NCBI GenBank assembly: GCA_900768845.1
Contig: CAAGEK010000025.1
Location: 1-64,000, forward strand
Length of the DNA: 64,000 nucleotides
Direction: 5' to 3'
Source: Alphaproteobacteria bacterium
GTDB lineage: Bacteria > Pseudomonadota > Alphaproteobacteria > CAAGCB01 > CAG-977
Positions 34,714 through 42,708 of the stretch are shown in pieces; position 1 is the stretch's first letter; every line of letters begins with the position of its first letter. Under the pieces are notes generated by a model. It was not told the origin of the DNA. It saw nothing but the letters and a program-made list of their open reading frames with translations, and searched no databases. The position numbers and the translations under genes are program-made.

Positions 34714-34729
34714 TGCAATCGGCGTGCCA
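34714..34729 (-). promoter_or_regulatory. sigma-54 promoter of fliK-flgD-flgE
   Basis: On the minus strand TGGCACG, four bases, then TTGCA is an exact match to the sigma-54 (-24/-12) consensus with the right GG-to-GC spacing. The expected start of transcription is about 28 bases before the fliK ATG. FlbD, encoded at 20045, is the likely activator. Confidence 0.9.
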
Positions 34730-34753
34730 AATTTAAATCGGAAGGGAAGATAT

Positions 34754-34784
34754 AAAAAAAAGCCCTCCGGAAAGGAGGGCTTTT
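34754..34784 (-). terminator. intrinsic terminator of rpsD
   Basis: AAAAGCCCTCC (34758-34768) pairs with GGAGGGCTTTT (34774-34784) around GGAAA. On the minus strand the stem is followed by a run of at least seven T. The gene ends at 34802. Confidence 0.85.
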
Positions 34785-34801
34785 GTAAAGGAAACGCCGG
34801 A

Positions 34802-35416
34802 TTAACGGGAATAGAATTCGACGACCAGATTCGGTTCCATCTGTACGGGGTAGGGAACATCAGCCAGTTTCGGCGTGTGCAGGAAAGTCCCCTTGCACGC
34901 TTTCTGATCGACTTCCATATATTCGGGAATTTCGCGTTCCGTCGATCCCTGAGCTTCGATAACGCAAGCCAGCTGGCGGGATTTTTCGCGGACTTCGATG
35001 ACGTCGCCTTCTTTGACCAGATAGGAAGGAATGTTGACGCGCTTTCCGTTGACCAGAATGTGACCGTGATTGACGAACTGACGGGAAGCGAAAACGGTCG
35101 GTACGAATTTCATACGGTAAACGACGGCGTCCAAACGGGTTTCCAACAAACCGATCAGGTTTTCGGACGTGTCACCCGTGCGACGGATGGCTTCGGCATA
35201 GTACTTGCGCAACTGTTTTTCGGAAACATTGCCGTAATAGCCCTTCAATTTCTGCTTTGCCAGCAATTGCGTGCCGTAATCGGTCGGTTTCCCCTTGTGC
35301 TGTCCGTGCTGTCCGGGGCCGTATTCACGTTTGTTGACGGGGCTTTTCGCACGTCCCCACAGGTTCAATCCCAGACGGCGGTTGATTTTGTATTTGGCGG
35401 CTAAACGCTTAGACAT
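34802..35416 (-). CDS. rpsD: 30S ribosomal protein S4
   Basis: Length 204 residues. S4 is a primary 16S rRNA-binding protein that nucleates the 30S body and in some bacteria controls its own operon. The N-terminus reads MSKRLAAKYKINRRLGLNLW. The S4 RNA-binding domain is seen in LETRLDAVVYRMKF and SRQFVNHGHILVNGKRVNIPSY. It is monocistronic here, away from the alpha operon (rpsM-rpsK-rpoA), which is common in this class. A strong promoter and a leader of about 90 bases precede it. Confidence 0.98.
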   Translation of the reverse strand: MSKRLAAKYKINRRLGLNLWGRAKSPVNKREYGPGQHGQHKGKPTDYGTQLLAKQKLKGYYGNVSEKQLRKYYAEAIRRTGDTSENLIGLLETRLDAVVYRMKFVPTVFASRQFVNHGHILVNGKRVNIPSYLVKEGDVIEVREKSRQLACVIEAQGSTEREIPEYMEVDQKACKGTFLHTPKLADVPYPVQMEPNLVVEFYSR

Positions 35417-35541
35417 GATTTTTTCTCCGTTTCATTTGTTATTGTCCCGATAGTCCGTTCCGCGGAATGCGGCGGCGGGGCGGCTTTGCGCCCTCTTTCT
35501 CGGAAGTAGCGGCATCATACCCGATTTGACGGCGTTGTCAA
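35417..35541 (-). promoter_or_regulatory. rpsD promoter and structured leader
   Basis: TTGACA (plus coordinates 35536-35541) and TATGAT (35514-35519) lie 16 bases apart on the minus strand, a near-consensus housekeeping promoter. The leader is about 90 bases and GC-rich, with a perfect palindrome TTCCGCGGAA near 35458-35468 beside CCGCC repeats. It could hold a control structure for S4. The ribosome site is GGAG, about 8 bases before the ATG. Confidence 0.72.
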
Positions 35542-35542
35542 T

Positions 35543-35579
35543 GAAAAAAGCCGCCCGAAACGTCCGGACGGCTTCTTTC
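35543..35579 (-). terminator. intrinsic terminator of mlaA-mlaC
   Basis: AAGCCGCCCG pairs with CGGACGGCTT with one internal mismatch, and on the minus strand a run of six T follows. It ends directly at the -35 box of rpsD. Confidence 0.78.
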
Positions 35580-35587
35580 GCGACGGC

Positions 35588-36199
35588 TTATTTCTTTTTC
35601 GGATTGCGCAGGGCTTCGTTCTTTTGGTTCAACAGATTGATTAAAATCTGCAAATCGCCGTTGCTTTGCTGTAATACCGAAGAATATTCGTTGCGATAGC
35701 TCAACAGCATACTGACGCCTTCGACGACCAAATCCGACAAGGTCAGTTTGTCGTTTTTGGCGTTGATGCGCCAGATGATTTCAATGTCGTTTTCGGTGTC
35801 CGGAACGTCCAAAGAAGATGTGACGTAAAAATCGTTCTTGTCTTGCCGCACACTTTTAAACTTGACGGATTCGCCCGCATAACTTCCGAAGCGATCCGCC
35901 CACGTCAGGATGATGTTATCGGTGAACGCTTTGGTGAAGGCGTCGATTTGTTCCTTGTCCGCGGTTCTCGCGTAACGCCCCAAAGTGAATCGGGCGATTT
36001 TGTTAATGTCCGTCGCGCCCAAAAAGATTTTGCGGAAAGCCGTGCGCTTTTCGGCGGAGGGGGCGGAGGATTTTACGACCTGCGTCATTATTCTATCGGC
36101 CAGCGTTTCGGCAAAGGCCTGCGCCTGTTGCGTATCCGCGGCTTGTACGGGGAAAGCCGTAAAAAAGGCCAGAAGGGTGCAAATAAGATGTTTCATCAT
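35588..36199 (-). CDS. mlaC: periplasmic phospholipid carrier MlaC
   Basis: Length 203 residues. MlaC carries phospholipids across the periplasm between MlaA in the outer membrane and the MlaFEDB transporter in the inner membrane. A signal peptide covers residues 1-20 (LICTLLAFFTAFPVQA, cut before ADT). The MlaC/Ttg2D fold is recognised from INKIARFTLGRYARTADKEQIDAFTKAFTD and LVVEGVSMLLSYRNEYSSVLQ. It starts 6 bases after mlaA. The inner-membrane transporter genes are not in the window. Confidence 0.93.
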   Translation of the reverse strand: MMKHLICTLLAFFTAFPVQAADTQQAQAFAETLADRIMTQVVKSSAPSAEKRTAFRKIFLGATDINKIARFTLGRYARTADKEQIDAFTKAFTDNIILTWADRFGSYAGESVKFKSVRQDKNDFYVTSSLDVPDTENDIEIIWRINAKNDKLTLSDLVVEGVSMLLSYRNEYSSVLQQSNGDLQILINLLNQKNEALRNPKKK

Positions 36200-36205
36200 T
36201 TTCCG

Positions 36206-37003
36206 TTATTCCCAATCGTCTTCGTCGTCAAAAGAAAATTCATAAGACTGTTTCGCCGGTTCGTCCGCGGACGAAGCCTGAGCTTTTTGCATTGCGGCGC
36301 GCCTGAATTGCTGGTGCATGGATCTCATGTACGCGTAAAAATCCAGCGAATTTTTTTTCGCGTCGTCCATCAAATCGACGACGTTTTCATAAGAAACGAC
36401 CGCCTCCAACACATCCACGCCCAAAGACAGGGCAAAGACAGTGTCGTTATCCTTGTACGCGGCCAGATATGTGACGGGATCCAAGAAAATGTCCGCCACC
36501 ATTCCCGTCGCGTCGCGAATGTTGGAAGGGCCGAGCAAAGGCAACATCAGATACGGCCCCGACGGAACCCCCCAAACGCCCAGCGTGTTTGCGAACCCTT
36601 CGGTATGCGGGGCGATTCCCAACCTGTCCGCCACGTCGAAGACGCCGAAAAATCCCAATGTCGTATTTATGGTGAAACGGGACAGGGAACGCCCCGCGTT
36701 TGCAAAATTCAGCTGTAAAACGTCGTTGACGACCGTCAAAGGCGTTTTCAGGTTGGCGAAAAAAGTGCGGACGTTTTTGCGGAAATCGGGCGTCGTGATA
36801 TAGCGGTATCCGTTGATTACGGGACGCATGACATACTTGTCCGCACGCAGGTTGAATGCGAAAATCTGGCGGTTCAACGGTTCCAACGGATCGTTGTTCG
36901 CCTCGAAAACGGCGCGTTCACGCGGGTTTTCGGGGACGGTCGCGCACGACGAAAGAAACAGTGCCGACACAATCAATATTATCGTGGTTGAAAAGCGTTT
37001 CAT
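36206..37003 (-). CDS. mlaA: outer-membrane lipoprotein MlaA (VacJ)
   Basis: Length 265 residues. MlaA sits in the outer membrane and removes misplaced phospholipids from the outer leaflet. A lipoprotein signal with lipobox LSSC (cysteine about residue 19) is clear. The family core has NDPLEPLNRQIFAFN, RPVINGYRY, GRSLSRFTINTTLGFFGVFDVA and GPYLMLPLLGPSNIRDA. The C-terminus is acidic (FSFDDEDDWE). First gene of the mlaA-mlaC pair. Confidence 0.96.
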   Translation of the reverse strand: MKRFSTTIILIVSALFLSSCATVPENPRERAVFEANNDPLEPLNRQIFAFNLRADKYVMRPVINGYRYITTPDFRKNVRTFFANLKTPLTVVNDVLQLNFANAGRSLSRFTINTTLGFFGVFDVADRLGIAPHTEGFANTLGVWGVPSGPYLMLPLLGPSNIRDATGMVADIFLDPVTYLAAYKDNDTVFALSLGVDVLEAVVSYENVVDLMDDAKKNSLDFYAYMRSMHQQFRRAAMQKAQASSADEPAKQSYEFSFDDEDDWE

Positions 37004-37193
37004 TTCGTGTCCCGCATTCGGCTGCCGCCGGTTTGAATTTTAGAAGACGAGAATGGACTCGAAACCGGAAAGTGTCAATGTTTTTTATAGGAAGATATAG
37101 AAACTTTAACGTGTCGGGGCTGAAAAATTCGGGTGGCGTTTTATTTTCGACCGATGTAGTCTTTTCTGAATCGAAACCGGAAAAGAGGTATGA

Positions 37194-38081
37194 ATGACCC
37201 GACAGGAACAGGACGGACAGGAACAGGACGGAGTGACGGCGAAACAGATTGTCGATACGCTGTTCGGCCCCGACGAAGCGGTTTTCGACCGCGAAGGGCG
37301 GGGCGTGTCGATTGACGAGTTGTATCCCGCTTTTTCCGCAGATCCGGACGGACAGGAGATTTTGCCGTTGTCGGGGACGACATTCGGAGAACCGGTCGTC
37401 GTGGAAGAACCGAATCTGAGTTTCCTGACGCCGTATTTGGATGAATTGCGCCTGTTTGAAAAACGTTGGGGGTTTGTCAAAGGCGGGGAAACGCGTGAAG
37501 AATGGTGTTTGCGGATGCGTGAGGAAGTCGCTCCCGTTTTAAACGAGCTGACGAAAATCTGTTCCGAAGAGGAGATTATGCATCCGCAAGGGGTGTATAC
37601 TTATGTTTCCTGTGCGGCGGAGGGGGAAACGCTGTTTTTGTTTCCGAACGGGGAAACGGAAGCCCCCCGTGCTTTGAATTTTCCCCGTTTGGCGAACGGG
37701 GCGTGTTTGTGCGACCGTTTCAAAACCCTTTCGGGCGGCGGTCGCGACGCCCTCGGTTTGATTGCCGTCAATCTGGGAACGAAAGTTTATGAAACGGTTC
37801 GGTTGTGGACGGAACAGGGACAGGCCGAAGACGCAAAACTGTTGGACGGGTACGCCGTCGAAATGGCGTACGCTCTGACCGGATACGTCGCATCAATGAT
37901 GGGCGCGCAGGGCGTTTGCGTCGGCAATCTTCACCCCCTTGGCGTTTCAAAAGAAGGGAACGCCAAGGATCAATCCGTTTTGATCAAACTCGTCCAAGCC
38001 CGAAGCATCGGCATTTCATTCAGCGGCAATTACCGTATGACGCCCGAATATGCGGCGTTGGCGTTGCTGTTGCCGCGGTGA
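37194..38081 (+). CDS. stand-alone MetH-type activation domain protein
   Basis: Length 295 residues. The C-terminal part from about residue 115 (MHPQGVYTYVSCAAEG, FPRLANGACLCDRF, ALGLIAVNLG, LLDGYAVEMAYALTGYV, and SIGISFSGNYRMTPEYAALA) follows the AdoMet-binding reactivation domain of cobalamin-dependent methionine synthase. The first about 110 residues are not familiar. No methionine synthase body is in the window, so it must work with a split MetH encoded elsewhere or have another role. The ATG at 37194 has GAGG 5 bases upstream. Residues 4-13 are a direct repeat QEQDG-QEQDG. Confidence 0.75.
   Translation: MTRQEQDGQEQDGVTAKQIVDTLFGPDEAVFDREGRGVSIDELYPAFSADPDGQEILPLSGTTFGEPVVVEEPNLSFLTPYLDELRLFEKRWGFVKGGETREEWCLRMREEVAPVLNELTKICSEEEIMHPQGVYTYVSCAAEGETLFLFPNGETEAPRALNFPRLANGACLCDRFKTLSGGGRDALGLIAVNLGTKVYETVRLWTEQGQAEDAKLLDGYAVEMAYALTGYVASMMGAQGVCVGNLHPLGVSKEGNAKDQSVLIKLVQARSIGISFSGNYRMTPEYAALALLLPR
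37201..37230 (+). repeat. two-copy 15-bp tandem repeat within a gene
   Basis: The unit GACAGGAACAGGACG occurs twice in a row at the start of the MetH-activation-domain gene. As 15 is a multiple of three, a gain or loss of one copy would keep the frame and change only the number of QEQDG words. Confidence 0.8.
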
Positions 38082-38096
38082 AACGGACGCGGCGGC

Positions 38097-38681
38097 TTAT
38101 TTGCTTTTCGCTTCGTTTCCGGTGATTTCCCCGTCAATCGCCGGCAGGATTCCGTCAACGGAATCGACGTACGTCACCAGATTTGCGTGTTCGGGCAGGA
38201 CGTACCCTTCGGCGATCAAGGCATCGATGATGTTGCGGAACGGTTCCCAAAATCCGTTCGCATTATACATGATAATCGGCTTGGAATGTTCCCCGAGCTG
38301 TTTCAGCGTCACGATTTCAAACACTTCGTCCAAAGTTCCGATTCCCCCCGGTAAAACGCAAAAAGCGTCGGCGGCTTCGAACATGGCGTCTTTGCGCACG
38401 TGCATGGACGGCAAAACCTTCAATTCGCTCAACTCGAAACGGGGAACCTCGCGGCTTTGCAACAAGTCGTTGATAATGCCGGTGACTTTTCCTCCGGCAT
38501 TCAGCGTTGCTTCCGCGACGGCTCCCATCATTCCGGTGTGTCCCGCTCCGTAAACCAGACGGATGCCGTTTTTTCCCAAAAGCGTGCCCAATTCTTCGGC
38601 CGCCTTGATAAATGCGGGGTTTTTACCGTTTGAAGCTCCGCAAAATACGCCGAGCGATTTGATTTTTGCCATATTCGTCAT
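38097..38681 (-). CDS. LOG-family nucleotide 5'-monophosphate phosphoribohydrolase
   Basis: Length 194 residues. LOG proteins release bases from nucleotide monophosphates (cytokinin ribotides in plants; in bacteria the substrate is often unclear). The signature PGGIGTLDE is at residues 111-119, and GAGHTGMMGAVAEATL fits the family. The annotation lysine decarboxylase that such proteins often carry is outdated. Two start codons (38681 and 38672) are close together; AGGAAG lies only 3 bases before the first, so the second is also possible. Confidence 0.93.
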   Translation of the reverse strand: MTNMAKIKSLGVFCGASNGKNPAFIKAAEELGTLLGKNGIRLVYGAGHTGMMGAVAEATLNAGGKVTGIINDLLQSREVPRFELSELKVLPSMHVRKDAMFEAADAFCVLPGGIGTLDEVFEIVTLKQLGEHSKPIIMYNANGFWEPFRNIIDALIAEGYVLPEHANLVTYVDSVDGILPAIDGEITGNEAKSK

Positions 38682-38689
38682 TCTTCCTG

Positions 38690-38718
38690 TTTAAAAAAAT
38701 TGAGGGATTGCCTATAAT
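38690..38718 (+). promoter_or_regulatory. candidate promoter for the following secreted protein gene
   Basis: TTTAAA at 38690-38695 and a perfect TATAAT at 38713-38718, 17 bases apart. The -35 box is weak. The gene starts at 38765. Confidence 0.4.
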
Positions 38719-38764
38719 CGTATAAAACGTTTATTTAATCTTTCCTTAATTTCCGACGGAAGCC

Positions 38765-39961
38765 ATGAAAAAGTTTTTTGTTTTGTTCAGTTTTTGTTGT
38801 CTGGGGTTTGTCGGGTCGCTTTGCGCCCAAGGTTTGGACGGCTTGTTTGATGACACGGATTTTTCGGGAAAGATTGATGCGGCTCCTCAAAAAACTTCAT
38901 CCGCTCCCGCCGCCGTTCCTGCGCCCGCTTCCGTTTCCGCAGGGACGCCGGCGGCTGTCGCGCCCCCCGTTTCCGCTTCTTTTCCGCCTCCCGCCGCGAT
39001 GAACGCCCCCCGACCTTCCGCCGCGCCCGTCCCGCCGCAACCTTCATCCGCTCCCGTTGCGGCTCAGGCGACCGCTCCGGCTTCCGGAACCTCTCAAGCT
39101 CCGCAACCTTCTTCGTTGATGATGCACGGCGGATTCGGCGTGCCGCAAACGACGCCGTCCGCTTTGTCGTTGCCTTACACGGGGGCGGTCGCCCCTTCGA
39201 ACAAAGCGGGGCTGTTGTCGCGAATGGGAGGAGACGCCCCCGATTTGCCGATGTTGGGAATGGGCGGAGGTTCAAAAAAATCCGGCGGCGAGGAACAGCT
39301 TTCCCTGTTCGAGCGCAGAAGGCGCGAATTGGGCGATTACGAATCGAATGCGGCGGATTTCGACATCGCGGGCATGATGTTGGGGATGACTCCCTCAGAA
39401 ATCATGGAAGCCGCCGCCGCGAACGGTTTTTCCGTCAAATTCAGAAACCGGAAAATCCCGTCTTTCCTGAGGTGGAAATATAAAAAACTGTGTTTGAAGG
39501 AGACGTCTTTTTCTTATGCCGCGTTGCAACAGTGCATCAAGGAGGCGGCAGAGGGCGAAGAACAGGAATATGTATCGCGTCTGCAGTTTGTAAAACCCGA
39601 ACTGAAGGAAAAAATCAACGTCGAATTCACCAGCGGTTTCGGCGGCAACAAGGCGTATCGCATCCGGTATGAAAACAAGGCGGATCATTCTTTGGGGGCG
39701 ACGGCGGAAGGCCAGTATCACAAAAACAAGCGGCGCAGGGATTTTATGTATGCCGTTTTGCAAAAATACGGACAGCCCGACGACGAAGACGCGATGTTGT
39801 GGGGCATGAAAGACGAAGGGGCGTATTTGGAAGCCGCGATTTCCCCCGCTTTTTTGGATGTGACTCTGACTTTGGAAAATATGGATCTTACGGATACCGA
39901 CTCGGACAATATGTTTTTGGCCGATAAAAAAGAAGCCTTGGAAACCAAGTTCAGCTTTTAA
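38765..39961 (+). CDS. secreted proline/alanine-rich protein of unknown function
   Basis: Length 398 residues. A signal peptide ends near residue 22 (LFSFCCLGFVGSLCA, cut before QG). Residues about 40-140 are a disordered linker of P, A, S and T. The remaining about 230 residues look folded, with an acidic and basic helix-rich part (LFERRRRELGDYESNAADFDIAGMMLGM) and a beta-rich part with TSGFGGNKAYRIRYENKAD. I do not recognise a family. The words DIAGMMLGMTPSEI resemble proteins where a short helix precedes a periplasmic domain of the type that reads out a gradual change, but this is only an impression. Confidence 0.6.
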   Translation: MKKFFVLFSFCCLGFVGSLCAQGLDGLFDDTDFSGKIDAAPQKTSSAPAAVPAPASVSAGTPAAVAPPVSASFPPPAAMNAPRPSAAPVPPQPSSAPVAAQATAPASGTSQAPQPSSLMMHGGFGVPQTTPSALSLPYTGAVAPSNKAGLLSRMGGDAPDLPMLGMGGGSKKSGGEEQLSLFERRRRELGDYESNAADFDIAGMMLGMTPSEIMEAAAANGFSVKFRNRKIPSFLRWKYKKLCLKETSFSYAALQQCIKEAAEGEEQEYVSRLQFVKPELKEKINVEFTSGFGGNKAYRIRYENKADHSLGATAEGQYHKNKRRRDFMYAVLQKYGQPDDEDAMLWGMKDEGAYLEAAISPAFLDVTLTLENMDLTDTDSDNMFLADKKEALETKFSF

Positions 39962-40002
39962 AGCGTTTGCGGCTGTTTGAAAAAGAAGACGGGGCTTCGT
40001 TC

Positions 40003-40659
40003 ATGCCGGTTTTGAAAAACAAAAAGGCGAATTTTGAAAAACTGGCCGCTTTCGGTTTTAAACGGGAAGGAAAGGATCTCGTTTTCCGCACGTCTTTGGC
40101 CGGAGGAATGTTTCAAACGACCGTTTCCGTTTCGGATGGCGGCGTTTTAAGAACCCGAACGACGGATGCGGACACTCTTGAACCTTATGATTTGCATTTG
40201 GTTGAAGGGGTGACGGGGGCTTTTGTCGGAAAGTTGCGTGAAGAATATGATGCGTTTTTGAACGGCGTCGTTGAACGGTGTTTTGACGAAAACGTTTTTA
40301 AAAGCGCGCAGGCTGTTGAAATTATTGATTTTATCGCACGAGAATACCGCGTTTCACCCGAATTTTTGTGGGCTAAGTTTCCCGATAATGCGGTGTTTCG
40401 GAAAAAAGCGAACGCCAAATGGTTCGCCGCTTTGCTGACGGTGGAGGAAAGTAAAGTCCGGACGGGCGGAACGGGAAAAATCGAGATTGTCGATTTGAAA
40501 ATGCGCGCCGGAGAGCGTGAGAGCCTGATTGATAACGAAAAATATTACGCCGGTTGGCACATGAATAAAAAAACATGGTTTACAATATGTTTGGACGGTT
40601 CCGTCCCGACAGGGGAGATTTTCGACAGAATCCGGAACAGTTATGAATTGGCGGTTTGA
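40003..40659 (+). CDS. MmcQ/YjbR (DUF419) family protein
   Basis: Length 218 residues from the ATG at 40003, which has GGGG about 9 bases ahead; a TTG start at 39967 would extend it by 12 residues but has no better ribosome site. The MmcQ/YjbR fold (a CyaY-like, DNA-binding-type domain of unknown role) is recognised in the second half: FPDNAVFRKKANAKWFAAL, IVDLKM, and YYAGWHMNKKTWFTICLDGSV. The first about 90 residues, with repeated strands, are extra compared with the short family members. Downstream of the secreted protein gene and perhaps read through from it. Confidence 0.85.
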   Translation: MPVLKNKKANFEKLAAFGFKREGKDLVFRTSLAGGMFQTTVSVSDGGVLRTRTTDADTLEPYDLHLVEGVTGAFVGKLREEYDAFLNGVVERCFDENVFKSAQAVEIIDFIAREYRVSPEFLWAKFPDNAVFRKKANAKWFAALLTVEESKVRTGGTGKIEIVDLKMRAGERESLIDNEKYYAGWHMNKKTWFTICLDGSVPTGEIFDRIRNSYELAV

Positions 40660-40724
40660 CGCTTTTTCGTTGATTATGCCGGCTCTTCTTTCTCAGGCGG
40701 CCGGAAATAAAGAGGGAAATGAAA

Positions 40725-40754
40725 AAGCGGAAAAGCCCGACCGCTTTTCCGCTT
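40725..40754. terminator. hairpin between convergent genes
   Basis: AAGCGGAAAAGC pairs perfectly with GCTTTTCCGCTT around a 6-base loop. On the minus strand TTTT and further T-rich bases follow, fitting a terminator for the lipoprotein gene. On the plus strand no T-run is present. Confidence 0.55.
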
Positions 40755-40774
40755 CAACCGTTTGCCGCCCTTTT

Positions 40775-41317
40775 TTAATAAGAGCCCAAATCGATCGTCC
40801 CTTCGCCCAACAGGACGGAACGTTGTTTGTCAAAAGAACCGGTGCGTTTGTATGCTTTGATCGTCGCCTGATAAGTGCTTCCGGTTTTGAAACACGGCGG
40901 CAGGTAGGCAAAAGGCTTTGCAGGGTTTGCACGGTTGGCCTTTTCTTCAAAGGCGTACGGAGGCAGAACGCCGGATTCTCCGGGAACGGGCATTAGCGTT
41001 GCCGATGAAGAACCGTCATGATAAAAACCGACCGATCCCAATCCGCCGTCGGTCGCCAAAGCCGGAACGCTCAGATTGTTGATTTCCATGATCAGGACGT
41101 TCGTACCGGAAGGAATGCCGGAAACATACACGGCCGGCGTGTTTCCCGCACCGCCGACGCCGCGGCACATCTGAACGGCCGGAAAGTCAAAGCCGTTCCA
41201 ATCCGTCGGTTCTATAAAGCGGACGTCCAATTCGGGGAAACCGCCGAAGAACAGCGGTCGGGAGCATCCCGTCAAAGCGGCCATCATCAAAACCGATAAA
41301 AACAGTCGTTTCATCAT
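40775..41317 (-). CDS. lipoprotein with possible PEBP (YbhB)-like fold
   Basis: About 180 residues from the ATG at 41317; a longer frame starts at 41380, but a lipoprotein signal peptide begins at MKRLFLSVLMMAALTGC, so the later start is preferred. The cysteine in LTGC is the lipid site. The mature part has SGIPSGTNVLIMEINN, DGGLGSVGFYHDG, LPPYAFEEKANR and KPFAYLPPC. The ordering of these loops resembles phosphatidylethanolamine-binding-like (YbhB) proteins, in which small strands and a glycine-rich loop surround a ligand pocket, but the family call is weak. Confidence 0.6.
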   Translation of the reverse strand: MMKRLFLSVLMMAALTGCSRPLFFGGFPELDVRFIEPTDWNGFDFPAVQMCRGVGGAGNTPAVYVSGIPSGTNVLIMEINNLSVPALATDGGLGSVGFYHDGSSSATLMPVPGESGVLPPYAFEEKANRANPAKPFAYLPPCFKTGSTYQATIKAYKRTGSFDKQRSVLLGEGTIDLGSY

Positions 41318-41386
41318 TTTTTCGTTCCGTTTTAAAAAGTCTATATTTAAGCTTATAGCAAATTTTTTATTAAGGAACAATTTATT

Positions 41387-42115
41387 ATGGCTTTTCGTAT
41401 TTTGGACGCTTTTTTTCCGCCTTTATGCCTGTCGTGCGGCAAACGGATCGAAAATGCGGGAAAGCTTTGTTCCGGCTGTTTTTCAAAATTGAAATTCGTC
41501 AAGCCCCCGTTTTGCGGCGTTTGCGGCAAACCGTTGCCCGACGGATGCGGTTCGCCGGTTTGCGGGGAATGTTTGACGCACTCTTTCGGCTTTTCAAAAG
41601 CCCGATCCGCATTGTGTTACGGTGAAATTTCCAAAGATTTGATTTTGGCTTTGAAATACGGCGACCGGACGGACGGAGTCGATTGGATGGCTTCCGTCAT
41701 GCAATCGGCGGGGGGCGATGTTTTGAACGGGGCGGATGTGCTGATTCCCGTTCCGCTTCACCGTTACAGGCTGTTGTCCCGAAAATACAATCAGGCGGCG
41801 TTGTTGTCCGCATCTTTGAGCGGTTTGACAGGCGTTCCGTCAGATCCGTTCGTTTTAAAACGCAACACGGCGACCGCGAAACAGGGGCATTTTTCCCGCG
41901 CCGGACGTTTTAAAAACGTTCAAGGGGCTTTTCAGGTTTGCGCCGGACAAAACATAAAAGGGAAAGTCTGCGTTTTGATTGACGACGTCATGACGTCCGG
42001 AGCGACGGCCGACGCTTGCGCCGCCGTTTTGAAAAAAGCGGGAGCGGGGGACGTCCGCGTCCTGACGTTGGCGAGAGCCGTGGATCATCAGGCCGTGACG
42101 GCGCAAATTTCATAA
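41387..42115 (+). CDS. comF: ComF-family phosphoribosyltransferase-like protein
   Basis: Length 242 residues. The N-terminal double zinc ribbon (CLSCGKR, CSGC, CGVCGKPL, CGEC) is followed by a phosphoribosyltransferase domain with the PRPP-binding loop VLIDDVMTSGAT. ComF proteins take part in DNA uptake in competent bacteria; in many others their job is unknown. Its last 28 bases overlap the convergent HD-domain gene. Confidence 0.9.
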   Translation: MAFRILDAFFPPLCLSCGKRIENAGKLCSGCFSKLKFVKPPFCGVCGKPLPDGCGSPVCGECLTHSFGFSKARSALCYGEISKDLILALKYGDRTDGVDWMASVMQSAGGDVLNGADVLIPVPLHRYRLLSRKYNQAALLSASLSGLTGVPSDPFVLKRNTATAKQGHFSRAGRFKNVQGAFQVCAGQNIKGKVCVLIDDVMTSGATADACAAVLKKAGAGDVRVLTLARAVDHQAVTAQIS

Positions 42116-42708
42116 ATGTCGCCGCCGCAAACGCGGTCGAAGCGGGCTTTGAGTTTTTGCGCGGCGTCGGCCAAAACCATCGTCCTGCGTTCGGGCAGCT
42201 CCGAATAGCGGCGGATCAGCGATCGCGCCCTGAATTCTATCGTACAGTCGGTTCCGCAGTCGTTCAACCAGTCGCACAACTGAATCAACCTGTCGTAGTC
42301 GTCGTATCTTAACGGGCGAACCAGCCGCGCCGCCTCCGCGACCAGATTGTCGGGGTTCGGCATCAGGTTTTTGCGCGACCCGCGAACCAGAAACGAATGG
42401 GTCAGACAAGTCCTTGCGACTTCTTTAAATCCGAAAGCCGACATATAATGGTATCCGCTTAACGGATGAAAAGTGTTTTCCCCGTATTCGTTCCATCTTT
42501 TGCCTATGTCGTGAAGCAATCCCGAAACATAGGCTCTGTAAGGATCCATAAAGGACGTGCGGGCGGCGATTTTTTCTGCCAGACGCGCAACGCCGAAGGA
42601 ATGAGCCCGCCAGGAAACCTCGTCGAATCCGTCGGGAGAAACTTTCATCCGTCTTTCGGCCGCTTCGTCGATCAATTCCGCCGCATATTCTCGCGAAGGG
42701 CTAAACAC
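42088..42708 (-). CDS. HD-domain phosphohydrolase-like protein
   Basis: About 206 residues from a GTG at 42708. No ATG lies at the start of the homologous part, and the GTG overlaps the end of the cupin gene by 8 bases, so coupled translation is the best explanation. The HD signature is clear: HSFGVARLAEKIAAR, then SGLLHDIGKRWNEYG, then a His in FHPLSGYHYM and THSFLVRG. It probably hydrolyses a phosphate ester or nucleotide, substrate unknown. Sequence upstream in the same frame is only the shadow of the cupin gene. The last 28 bases overlap comF from the opposite strand. Confidence 0.78.
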   Translation of the reverse strand: MFSPSREYAAELIDEAAERRMKVSPDGFDEVSWRAHSFGVARLAEKIAARTSFMDPYRAYVSGLLHDIGKRWNEYGENTFHPLSGYHYMSAFGFKEVARTCLTHSFLVRGSRKNLMPNPDNLVAEAARLVRPLRYDDYDRLIQLCDWLNDCGTDCTIEFRARSLIRRYSELPERRTMVLADAAQKLKARFDRVCGGDIYEICAVTA

